Part shown: piece after piece, positions 1 through 6,154 of the stretch
How positions within the stretch are numbered: the stretch's first letter is position 1
Layout: the number at the start of each line of letters is the position of its first letter
Source: Kaiparowitsia sp041742695
GTDB taxonomy: Bacteria; Cyanobacteriota; Cyanobacteriia; Elainellales; Elainellaceae
Length of the DNA: 11,918 nucleotides
Direction: 5' to 3'
Assembly: GCA_041742695.1 (NCBI GenBank)
Contig: JBGTOF010000432.1
Span: 1-11,918 of the forward strand
Notes under the pieces: model-generated
Seen by the model: only the letters and a program-made list of their open reading frames with translations
What the model was told of the DNA's origin: nothing
The model's database searches: none
Position numbers and translations under genes: made by a program

Positions 1-73
1 GTGGTGTCCCAAAACCCACTTAACCCAAATTGACGAACCCCTGCTGCTTGCCTTGTATGCATACGGCTTAGCA

Positions 74-131
74 GTGTTTCAGCCCCACGCTACGAGACTG
101 AAACACCACGTGGGAATTTACGGTTTACCCA
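74..131. repeat. Two-hairpin intergenic repeat, copy A
   Basis: A perfect 9-bp inverted repeat, GTGTTTCAG (74-82) and CTGAAACAC (98-106), is followed by a second inverted repeat, GTGGG (109-113) and CCCAC (127-131), whose loop contains TTACGGTTTA (118-127). The same order, a GTTTCAG/CTGAAAC hairpin and then a hairpin holding ACGGTTT, recurs at 4551-4606 and, modified, at 2971-3050. This copy lies just downstream of the minus-strand glucokinase, so it could also help end that transcript. It lacks the 30-nt head shared by the copies at 2957, 4537 and 5867. The hairpins are seen directly; the family relationship is inferred from four loci in this window. Confidence 0.55.
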
Positions 132-171
132 CAAATCCCCTAACGCTCTGCCTTCGATCTCTTCAGCATAT

Positions 172-1242
172 CTAAACCCCCATAGCCATCAAGCTAGCGG
201 CGTGAATTGCAGCGCCAATCAACCCCACTCGGGAATTGAGCACAACATGGACTGGGATATTTTTCATCAGCGGGCTCACTCGCCCCTTCTGCAAGAAGGC
301 GCGTAGGAATGTGCCTTCTTGCAGCAAATCCAGGTTTTTCGTAGCAATCCCGCCTGCTACGTATAGGCCACCATAGGGCAGCAGCTTCAGCGCTAAATTC
401 CCTGCTTCTGCTCCATAGGCGTCGATGAACAGCTTCATTGTTTCCTGGCTGAGATAGTCAGTCTCGGCATGTGCCGCTTTAGAGATTTCAGCCGCGAGGT
501 CTACTGTCTTGTGTTCTTGCCCAATTTCACCTTGCCAGTTGCGATAGATCTGCGTCATTTCGGGCGATTCTTCAGACGTATGGCGATCGCGCAAAAACTG
601 ATAAATCGCCACGATGCCCATGCCCGAAACCACTCGCTCCGCTGATATGCGTTCAATGTTGTACCGATCGCGCAGATACTTCAGCAGCTGAAACTCTAGC
701 TCTGAACGGGGTGCAAAGTCGGCATGCCCCCCTTCGCTGGCATAGGTACGATAGCCATCAGCATGGGGAATAAGGAAACCCTGGCCTAACCCCGTGCCGG
801 CCCCAATGATAGCTACGGGTGCCATCATCTGGGGAACTCCCTGCTGCAACGTATAGATATCTTCAGCACCAAGCCCAAGCACTCCATAGCCCACTGCTGC
901 AAAGTCGTTGATCAGACTCACAAGCGGAATATTGAGTTTGTGACACAGATCATCAGCGGCCAGCGACCAGCCCAAATTCGTTAAGTCAGAGGTTTGGTTA
1001 ATCACTGGGCCAGCAATACCAAAGCAGGCTTTTTCAGCCTGACAAGGCTGCCCTACCCGTTCGGTAGCCTGCTCCATAAACTTATGGACTATTGGCACTA
1101 AACTGCTGAACTCGCGACTGGCATAGATGGCTTCATGCAGCGTTAGTAAGGTTGGCAAGGTTGAATCAGGCTTGGGGTCAGCCTGCACCAGTCGCAGAAT
1201 GGTTTTAGTGCCACCAATATCTCCGGCTAGCAGTAGGGTCAT
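172..1242 (-). CDS. glk: Glucokinase (Glk family, PF02685 type)
   Basis: Cytosolic enzyme that phosphorylates glucose with ATP to glucose 6-phosphate, feeding glycolysis and the oxidative pentose phosphate pathway. The 356-residue protein has the usual Glk length and marks: an N-terminal phosphate-binding loop AGDIGGTKT (residues 6-14), TNLGW (88-92) and INDFAA (111-116, where Asp113 is the expected catalytic base) in the sugar site, the second phosphate loop GAGTGLG (147-153), EGGHADFAP (170-178), and a late glycine-rich adenosine segment YVAGGIATKN. The start Met sits seven residues before the DIGGTK motif, as is usual in this family; no strong Shine-Dalgarno precedes it. It stands alone, with a frameshifted small gene upstream on the same strand and a repeat downstream. 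All key motifs are present, so it is probably active. Confidence 0.95.
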   Translation of the reverse strand: MTLLLAGDIGGTKTILRLVQADPKPDSTLPTLLTLHEAIYASREFSSLVPIVHKFMEQATERVGQPCQAEKACFGIAGPVINQTSDLTNLGWSLAADDLCHKLNIPLVSLINDFAAVGYGVLGLGAEDIYTLQQGVPQMMAPVAIIGAGTGLGQGFLIPHADGYRTYASEGGHADFAPRSELEFQLLKYLRDRYNIERISAERVVSGMGIVAIYQFLRDRHTSEESPEMTQIYRNWQGEIGQEHKTVDLAAEISKAAHAETDYLSQETMKLFIDAYGAEAGNLALKLLPYGGLYVAGGIATKNLDLLQEGTFLRAFLQKGRVSPLMKNIPVHVVLNSRVGLIGAAIHAASLMAMGV

Positions 1243-1343
1243 GGGTCTTGCAAGAATGAAGGTCTAATAAGCTAAATCGGGGCGATCGCAGCCCGGATCC
1301 ATCATAAAGAGCCACGACGCAATCAGCCAGTTAATTTGGTGAC

Positions 1344-1551
1344 TCAAAACACGTCGTCTTCACGCCCTTCCCACCAATCTCCTAACGCTAGAAGCAACTG
1401 ATTGATATCCTTTAAGGTTTTAGCGTAGCCCTCTGGTGATAAATGAGGGCTTTGCTCTTGCAGCTTTTTCCAAACGCAACTGAGCTAATAGCCAAGGCTT
1501 GGCAGCGCTATCCGTGTGTTCAATAAATTGAGCTAACTCATGACTATCCAT
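1344..1551 (-). pseudogene. Small conserved-looking protein gene, broken by a +1 frameshift
   Basis: Reading from the ATG at 1551 gives MDSHELAQFIEHTDSAAKPW followed by LLAQLRLEK, then a drift into a short tail and a stop after 43 codons. Dropping one A from the A5 run at 1465-1469 restores a continuous 68-residue frame. It goes on KLQEQSPHLSPEGYAKTLKD and ends INQLLLALGDWWEGREDDVF, stopping at 1344. The joined product is a plausible small soluble helical, acidic protein. From memory it resembles a cyanobacterial family of about 70 residues that ends in a WW-containing acidic motif; its function is unknown to me. The break may be a genuine pseudogene, a homopolymer sequencing error, or slippage on the A run. 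It lies upstream of glk on the same strand, separated by about 100 nt that contain a HIP1 site. Confidence 0.65.
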
Positions 1552-2496
1552 AGACCTATGATAAGTGGCCCTGCCTGCTACCTAAAGCTGCTGCATTGAG
1601 CCTGACTATAAACCTTACGCAGAGAAAGAGTTCCACACTTACCTAATTCTGCACTGTTCATAGGATGAGTGAGCCTCAACACATAACAGCTCAACACGTC
1701 TACTGAGTGTCTATTTTCACTAGACTAACAGGCGCATTTCCCCAGGCCTATTTTTTGGATTCAATTGTATCCTCCAGTCAGGCCAATGGTAAATCTAAAC
1801 GCAAGCTTTGCTTTAAAGAAATCCTGCCCATATAGGAATTCTTGAGTATAGAGCGCTTTAAAAAGCATAGGCTAAAACATTCCCATCACGGCGGACAGCA
1901 ACAATACCGTCAATATCAAATACTCCATACTATGAACATTAGTTCATGGATAGATTGTCTCTTGACGCAACCTGGGCGATCGCACCTATAACTCCTCCAT
2001 CTTTGAGCGATTGGCGGCTCTTCTCCATCGTCAAAGTTGCCACTGAGAATCCATCCTTCCTGTGTTTTAAAAGATGCATCCTATGAGCCTCCGAACTCTC
2101 ATGCCTCATTGCGTTTTCATGAGGGCGTAGGGCGAGCGTTCCCGTTCTCAAACCGATTTCTGAGCATAGCGCTCCGTTTGGGATCACGCTATCTCAGCAG
2201 CTTTACGCAAATTTAATACATTTTTCTATTGATCCCCAAGCCATCAGTGCCATAATTAATAAAGCTAGAGTGAATAGTACTGTAGTTTATTTGCCAAGTT
2301 ACATCCAATTTCACAATTAGGGCTGGTGACTGAATTCTATTTAAACTCGGTTACTGTTTATTTCACTATTTCAAAGCCTGAATACTGACCGGAATCATCA
2401 TCTCTGCCTTGAGTTGGTTGCTGGCATGATCAAAGTTGTGACATTCTCAGAATAATGTGGATTGCTGGGCAGTACGCGGCATCAGCCATTTAAGAA
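1552..2496. other. Long stretch without a convincing gene
   Basis: Neither strand offers a convincing coding frame here. A minus-strand frame of 82 codons (2187-1939) has a GTG start, no recognisable motif and a composition I would not defend. The stretch holds one HIP1 site (1976-1983) and an operator-like inverted repeat ATGAAC-ATTA-GTTCAT (1932-1947). From about 2200 to 2500 it is AT-rich, as expected upstream of the small plus-strand gene at 2515, but I could not place a sound -35/-10 pair. It may hold decayed genes or non-coding RNA that cannot be recognised by eye. Confidence 0.5.
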
Positions 2497-2514
2497 TTAA
2501 TTGAGGGTTTAGAC

Positions 2515-2706
2515 ATGCAAGTGGTAGAAAAGGTTCATTGCCCCAATTGTGGAAATAAAGCAGAACGAATGCATGGGGTGGAGCAACAAATCATAAGAAC
2601 CCAGTGTGCCGCTTGCGACTACCTTATGGTTACCTGTGCCACAACAGGGCGAGTTATCGAAGCGTACGCCCCAGGTATTGCTATGCCTGCTTCACTCGCG
2701 CGCTAG
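2515..2706 (+). CDS. Small zinc-ribbon-like protein, cyanobacterial family
   Basis: A 63-residue protein with two CxxC pairs, CPNC (residues 9-12) and CAAC (31-34), plus Cys41. The knuckle spacing is that of a zinc ribbon. The segment after the second pair, DYLMVTC followed by TGRVIEAYAPGI, matches my memory of a short protein conserved across cyanobacteria and sometimes annotated as a PriA helicase fragment. At this length it cannot be a helicase; that label would reflect only the cysteine knuckles. The start is supported by GAGGG at 2503-2507, seven nt before the ATG. It has no signal peptide or membrane segment. It stands alone, converging on hemH with a repeat and a strong hairpin between them. 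Function is unknown; a nucleic-acid or protein-binding role is only inference from the fold. Confidence 0.8.
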   Translation: MQVVEKVHCPNCGNKAERMHGVEQQIIRTQCAACDYLMVTCATTGRVIEAYAPGIAMPASLAR

Positions 2707-2956
2707 CAGTTCTTTAAATAAAACGAGTCTTTAACTGAACCCCTTAATTTTGACAGGTACGACGTCGGCGTATGCATCAAAGTCGAGGGGTTTAGGTTTA
2801 GCATTCATGCCTGCTGAAGAGGCTAGATGTTACAACTATTCTGTTTATTCCATCACATCCCACATCTTAATCAGCGCCCTAATGTTATGGGTCACGGTGG
2901 TAAATTCAGAGCCTAAAGGTTTGCCCCCTATTGCAATTGTATGCCTTAGTTCAATG

Positions 2957-3051
2957 TGAGTTCGAAAGCGTTATTTCAGCTCCGCACGGCGGGACTTAAA
3001 CACCTAAAGCCGTGCTGCCCACGTTGCAGGCAGCACGGCTTTAGGTGTTTG
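2957..3051. repeat. Two-hairpin intergenic repeat, copy B
   Basis: Starts with a 30-nt head (2957-2986) matching the copy at 5867-5896 at 22 of 30 positions and the copy at 4537-4566 at 20 of 30, nearly all differences being transitions. The head runs into the first hairpin, TTATTTCAGCTCCGC (2971-2985) against GCGGGACTTAAACA, and then into a second, much longer hairpin (2998-3050) that takes the place of the ACGGTTT hairpin of the other copies. It fills the space between two convergent genes. The alignments were made by eye. Confidence 0.6.
2998..3050. terminator. Bidirectional hairpin terminator between convergent genes
   Basis: A perfect 22-bp inverted repeat: AAACACCTAAAGCCGTGCTG plus CC (2998-3019) pairs with 3029-3050 around a nine-nt loop. 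The arms end in AAA and TTT, so each direction gives a GC-rich stem closed by a short U tract. It lies between the small plus-strand gene ending at 2706 and minus-strand hemH ending at 3079, so it would stop transcripts from both sides. It also forms the second half of repeat copy B. Confidence 0.75.
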
Positions 3052-3078
3052 CCAAATTGAAGCGCTGAGATGGACTAT

Positions 3079-4242
3079 CTACAGTAGTCCTACAAAATGT
3101 AAAGGCCCATGCCCGCTGATCAATTCAAGAATCAGCGCAATAAAGCCTAGCATCGCCATCCGTCCATTCCAGACTTCTGCTGCAGGGGTGATGCCCCATT
3201 CCCAGCGCTCGGGTGGGTAGATTTTGACGCGCTTTTCAGGACGGGCGATCGCATCTAAGGTTACATTGGGTGTGTTTAGCGCATCCATAACCATATCCGC
3301 TAAATCTGCCATGAAGGTAGGGTGAGTATTTAGCGCAGGCACTCGCTGAAACGTCTCAATCCCGGCTTCTTCAGCAATTTCCCGATATTCAATGTCGATC
3401 TCTTGCAGAGTTTCAATATGCTCTGACACAAAGCTAATGGGCACCACCAGCAACTCTGCGACACCTTGACCCGCAAGGTCGGCGATCGCATCTTCGGTAT
3501 AAGGCCGCAACCACTCCACAGGCCCAACCCTGCTCTGGTAAGCCAGGGTAAAGTCGTTAGGTCTGTCAAGTGTGTCCATAATCAGCTGAGTGCAGGCTTC
3601 AATCTCCCGCTGATACGGATCACCCGCTTCTTGAACATAGCTGACAGGCACGCCATGAGCGCTAAAAAAGACATGCACCCGCTCTGGCTCTGGAAACTGA
3701 TCCAACTGTTGAGAAATCAGATCTGACATCGCTTGCAGGTAGCCAGGACGATCGTACCAGGAGGAAATTACTGTGTGCTCGATTTGCTGCAACTCTACAT
3801 CATCGTCCCACAAGCTACGCAGCAGCCGAAAGCTAGACCCACTTGTGCTGATTGAGAATTGCGGGTACAACGGCAGAATAACCAGCTTTTCAATGCCATC
3901 ACGCTTGATTCGGGCGATCGCCTCTTCTGTAAACGGAGACCAGTAGCGCATGCCGATGTAGACTTGCACCTCTTGCCCTCGCTGCCGCAAGTGCTCTTGT
4001 AAAGACTGTGCCTGCTCCTCAGTAATGCGACGCAGAGGAGAACCACCGCCAATCTCTCGATAATTTTCTTTAGACTTGCTCGCGCGCGAGTTAGCAATTA
4101 ACCAAGCCAACGGCTTTTGCAGCAGCGGCACCGGCAGCCGAATAATTTCTGGGTCGGAAAATAAGTTATATAAGAATGGCCGAACATCTTCTAGCTTGTC
4201 CGGTCCACCCAAGTTGAGTAAAAGAACGCCGACTCGACCCAT
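3079..4242 (-). CDS. hemH: Ferrochelatase with C-terminal CAB domain
   Basis: Inserts Fe2+ into protoporphyrin IX to make protoheme, the last step of heme synthesis and the precursor of phycobilins. Starting at MGRVGVLLLNLGGP gives 387 residues, the usual cyanobacterial length. A frame extension to 4290 would add 16 residues with no family support and no well-placed Shine-Dalgarno, so I reject that start. Landmarks in 387-residue numbering: FSAHGVP with the active-site His near 196, and VSFVSEHIETLQEID with the metal-site Glu near 274. The C terminus has a linker, then EVWNGRMAMLGF (about 356-367) leading into one hydrophobic helix. That is the LHC/Hlip-like chlorophyll-binding motif found on cyanobacterial and plastid ferrochelatase and expected to sit in the thylakoid membrane. 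Single gene, divergent from the recombinase at 4674. Confidence 0.96.
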   Translation of the reverse strand: MGRVGVLLLNLGGPDKLEDVRPFLYNLFSDPEIIRLPVPLLQKPLAWLIANSRASKSKENYREIGGGSPLRRITEEQAQSLQEHLRQRGQEVQVYIGMRYWSPFTEEAIARIKRDGIEKLVILPLYPQFSISTSGSSFRLLRSLWDDDVELQQIEHTVISSWYDRPGYLQAMSDLISQQLDQFPEPERVHVFFSAHGVPVSYVQEAGDPYQREIEACTQLIMDTLDRPNDFTLAYQSRVGPVEWLRPYTEDAIADLAGQGVAELLVVPISFVSEHIETLQEIDIEYREIAEEAGIETFQRVPALNTHPTFMADLADMVMDALNTPNVTLDAIARPEKRVKIYPPERWEWGITPAAEVWNGRMAMLGFIALILELISGHGPLHFVGLL

Positions 4243-4673
4243 GATGGCTACCGCTTTCTCACCTTTAACATTTGTAACTGATTTTAACAACTAATGCCCA
4301 ACATTAGGAAATTGTTAACCCCTCTTGCTTTAGCTTTACTCGAAACTCATTGAATAGCAAGCACCTATCCACTCGGTCTAAACGCTGACCTGAAATAGCT
4401 TAAAAGCCCCCAGAGATTGCCCCATGCACATCGGGTAAACGCTCGGCAATCTTACTCAAGTAGTTATCGTAGTATTGGGATCATTTAGGAATGGCCCTAT
4501 CCAACTCTAACGCTATTGCGATTGATATAGATAACGTAAGGCCAAGAACATTGTTTTAGCTCCGCGTAGTGGGGCTGAAACAACGCTAGACCGTACTTAC
4601 GGTTTAAGGGTTTGTCGAACCGACAGTGTAAACAAGAAACAAATTCCCTCATCCAGCTACGCCTACTTACCCC
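4243..4673. other. Divergent intergenic region between hemH and the recombinase
   Basis: About 430 nt that must hold the promoters of both divergent genes. I see no clear -35/-10 pair for either. The recombinase ATG at 4674 lacks a recognisable Shine-Dalgarno, which leaves its exact start uncertain. The right half is occupied by repeat copy C. No coding frame here is convincing. Confidence 0.5.
4537..4613. repeat. Two-hairpin intergenic repeat, copy C
   Basis: The head 4537-4566 matches 5867-5896 at 24 of 30 positions, and all six differences are transitions. The first hairpin pairs TTGTTTTAGCTCC (4551-4563) with GGGGCTGAAACAA (4571-4583), both imperfect positions being G-T wobbles. The second pairs TAGACCGTA (4587-4595) with TACGGTTTA (4598-4606), again with one wobble. 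TTACGGTTTA here is identical to 118-127 in copy A. Wobble-preserving changes hint that the structure matters as RNA. This is the most complete small copy in the window. Confidence 0.6.
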
Positions 4674-5855
4674 ATGGCAGATCCATCAACTATCGACCTG
4701 CATATCTCCAAAACCAATCAGCGGCTTAAGGCGGCGCGTATGGGCTTTCAGGTAGAACGCCGGGGACAGAAGCTGAGCCTGCGGGGAACATTGCCGCCAC
4801 GGCCCGGAAGCCACCGTCTCCGCCCACATCAGCAGCGCTTACCCTTAGATTTGCCCGCCACGTCGGTTGGGCTCAAGCAAGCAGAGCAAGCAGCCAAGGT
4901 TGTTGCAGCCCAGCTAATCCAACATACGTTTGACTGGCACCACTATTTAAGAGTGGATGGCGGCCGGCTGCATCAGATGGATTTACCAGAGCAGATTCAA
5001 GCCTTTAAGGCGCATGTGCTGACTCATCCTCCGCGAGGCAGTAACCCAGGCTCAGTCCGTTCTACTTGGGATATGGCCTATGCTCCCTACTGCAAAATGT
5101 TGCTGAAGTTGGCGATCGCTCGCCCTAATCTGAGTCTGCCTGAGGTAATTTGCCTAACCGTGCAACAGACAACGCCCCATAGCCGCAGCCGCCAAGTATG
5201 TTGCACGGCAATGAATGCTCTAGCTTCGTTCTTGCAAATCACCCTACCCATCGACCTCAAAACCTATTGGGGTGAATATGGCACTAGCAAAACCCAACGG
5301 CGTGATCTGCCCGATGACGACGCTATTCTTGCTGCCTATGATTTAATTCCTAATCCTACCTGGCAGATGGTGTATGGGTTAATGGCCACCTATGGATTGC
5401 GGAATCATGAAGTCTTTTTCTGTGATTTAACCGCACTCAAAGCGGGCGATCGCACTCCCATCATTGAAGTACTTGAAACCACCAAAACCGGAAGCCATCA
5501 AGTATGGCCCTTTCCACCTCATTGGGTAGACCAATTCAACCTGCGGCAGGGCGACCTACCTCCCCTCACCACGGATCTCAGCCAAACTACTCTGCAACGC
5601 GTTGGGCAGCAAGTTTCCACCCAATTTCGTCGGTATGGCATCCCGTTCTCGCCCTATGACTTGCGCCATGCTTGGGCTATTCGCACCATCCATCTGGGCA
5701 TTCCCGATACTGTCGCAGCAAAAATGATGGGTCACTCCGTCGCCATCCACACTCGCACCTACCACCGCTGGATTACCCTACGCGACCAACAGCAGGCCGT
5801 AGATGCAGCCTTACAGCGACAACAGATCCAAACTTCACAGCCTAGCCGCCTGTAA
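4674..5855 (+). CDS. Tyrosine recombinase (phage-integrase family)
   Basis: A 393-residue site-specific recombinase that would cut and rejoin DNA through a tyrosine-DNA intermediate. The basic N-terminal part (about 12-90, with RLKAARMGFQVERRGQKLSL and PPRPGSHRLRPHQQ) looks like an arm-type DNA-binding region, followed by a core-binding segment (about 105-195). The C-terminal catalytic domain has box I GLRNHE (Arg243), Lys271 in TTKTGSHQVW, box II SPYDLRHAWAIR (Arg331, with Tyr328 where His is usual), MMGHS (His354) and the nucleophile Tyr363 in RTYHRW. The catalytic set is essentially complete. It carries HIP1 sites at 5112 and 5446, so it has probably been resident a long time rather than just arriving. 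It sits between hemH and apcE, not next to a tRNA, and related repeats flank it. The start lacks a clear Shine-Dalgarno. Its natural target is unknown. Confidence 0.88.
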   Translation: MADPSTIDLHISKTNQRLKAARMGFQVERRGQKLSLRGTLPPRPGSHRLRPHQQRLPLDLPATSVGLKQAEQAAKVVAAQLIQHTFDWHHYLRVDGGRLHQMDLPEQIQAFKAHVLTHPPRGSNPGSVRSTWDMAYAPYCKMLLKLAIARPNLSLPEVICLTVQQTTPHSRSRQVCCTAMNALASFLQITLPIDLKTYWGEYGTSKTQRRDLPDDDAILAAYDLIPNPTWQMVYGLMATYGLRNHEVFFCDLTALKAGDRTPIIEVLETTKTGSHQVWPFPPHWVDQFNLRQGDLPPLTTDLSQTTLQRVGQQVSTQFRRYGIPFSPYDLRHAWAIRTIHLGIPDTVAAKMMGHSVAIHTRTYHRWITLRDQQQAVDAALQRQQIQTSQPSRL

Positions 5856-5866
5856 TACGTTAACCC

Positions 5867-5900
5867 TGAGGTCGAGAACATTGTTTCAGCCTCGCGGGGC
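5867..5900. repeat. Two-hairpin intergenic repeat, copy D (partial)
   Basis: The 30-nt head 5867-5896 begins 12 nt after the recombinase stop codon and runs in the same direction as copies B and C. It includes GAACATTGTTTCAGC, which differs from copy C (4546-4560) by one T-to-C change. The sequence then leaves the family within the first hairpin (GCGGGGCAAGGCAAAT instead of GGGGCTGAAACA), and no matching second hairpin follows, so this copy looks truncated or decayed. Confidence 0.55.
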
Positions 5901-5984
5901 AAGGCAAATGCCATTCGCCTCATACAACCAGGGGAAACCAAGGAGGATTTAGGAGATTTCTAGGAAAGAAGATACCAGCTTTAA

Positions 5985-6042
5985 TCCAGCAACTATCGCT
6001 GCTGGAGGGTGGCAGTGCCCACCATTGGGAAACTAGTTTCCA
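5985..6042. other. Cluster of short palindromes downstream of the recombinase
   Basis: Three inverted repeats lie close together: TCCAGCA (5985-5991) with TGCTGGA (6000-6006); GGTGG with CCACC within about 6008-6023; and the perfect 14-bp palindrome GGAAACTAGTTTCC (6028-6041). They lie between the recombinase end and the apcE terminator. They could be recombinase core sites, a regulator site or chance; nothing in the sequence decides between these. Confidence 0.3.
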
Positions 6043-6083
6043 GAAGTCGCCTTAGAGTAGGCATTTGCCGAACGGACAGTACT

Positions 6084-6130
6084 TTAAAAGCAGCAGAGCC
6101 CTTGCAATGCAAGGGCTCTGCTGCTTTTAA
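6084..6130 (-). terminator. Strong intrinsic terminator of apcE
   Basis: A perfect 21-bp stem (6084-6104 with 6110-6130) around a five-nt loop. The core is GCAGCAGAGCCCTTG and the arms end in TTAAAA and TTTTAA. In the apcE direction the GC-rich stem closes with TTTTAA. It begins 24 nt beyond the apcE stop codon, where the terminator of a very highly expressed monocistronic gene should be. Because the arms are symmetric it may also stop plus-strand transcripts from the recombinase. Confidence 0.8.
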
Positions 6131-6154
6131 GTTAGGCGCAGTGCAGTTAAACCA

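Noticed and set aside
1870..1930. 18-residue hydrophobic frame MEYLILTVLLLSAVMGMF on the minus strand
   Set aside because: It looks like a tiny membrane peptide, but it is shorter than the small photosynthetic subunits I know, has no ribosome binding site and matches none of them.
1939..2187. Minus-strand frame of 82 codons in the large gap
   Set aside because: GTG start, no Shine-Dalgarno, no recognisable motif and unusual composition; nothing beyond its openness supports it.
2750..2959. Plus-strand frame of 69 codons after the zinc-ribbon gene
   Set aside because: TTG start, no ribosome binding site, no family resemblance, and it ends inside repeat copy B.
4243..4290. 16-residue N-terminal extension of ferrochelatase
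   Set aside because: Cyanobacterial ferrochelatases start at MGRVGVLLLNLGGP; AAAGGTGAG upstream is too far from the 4242 start to help and does not serve the 4290 start.
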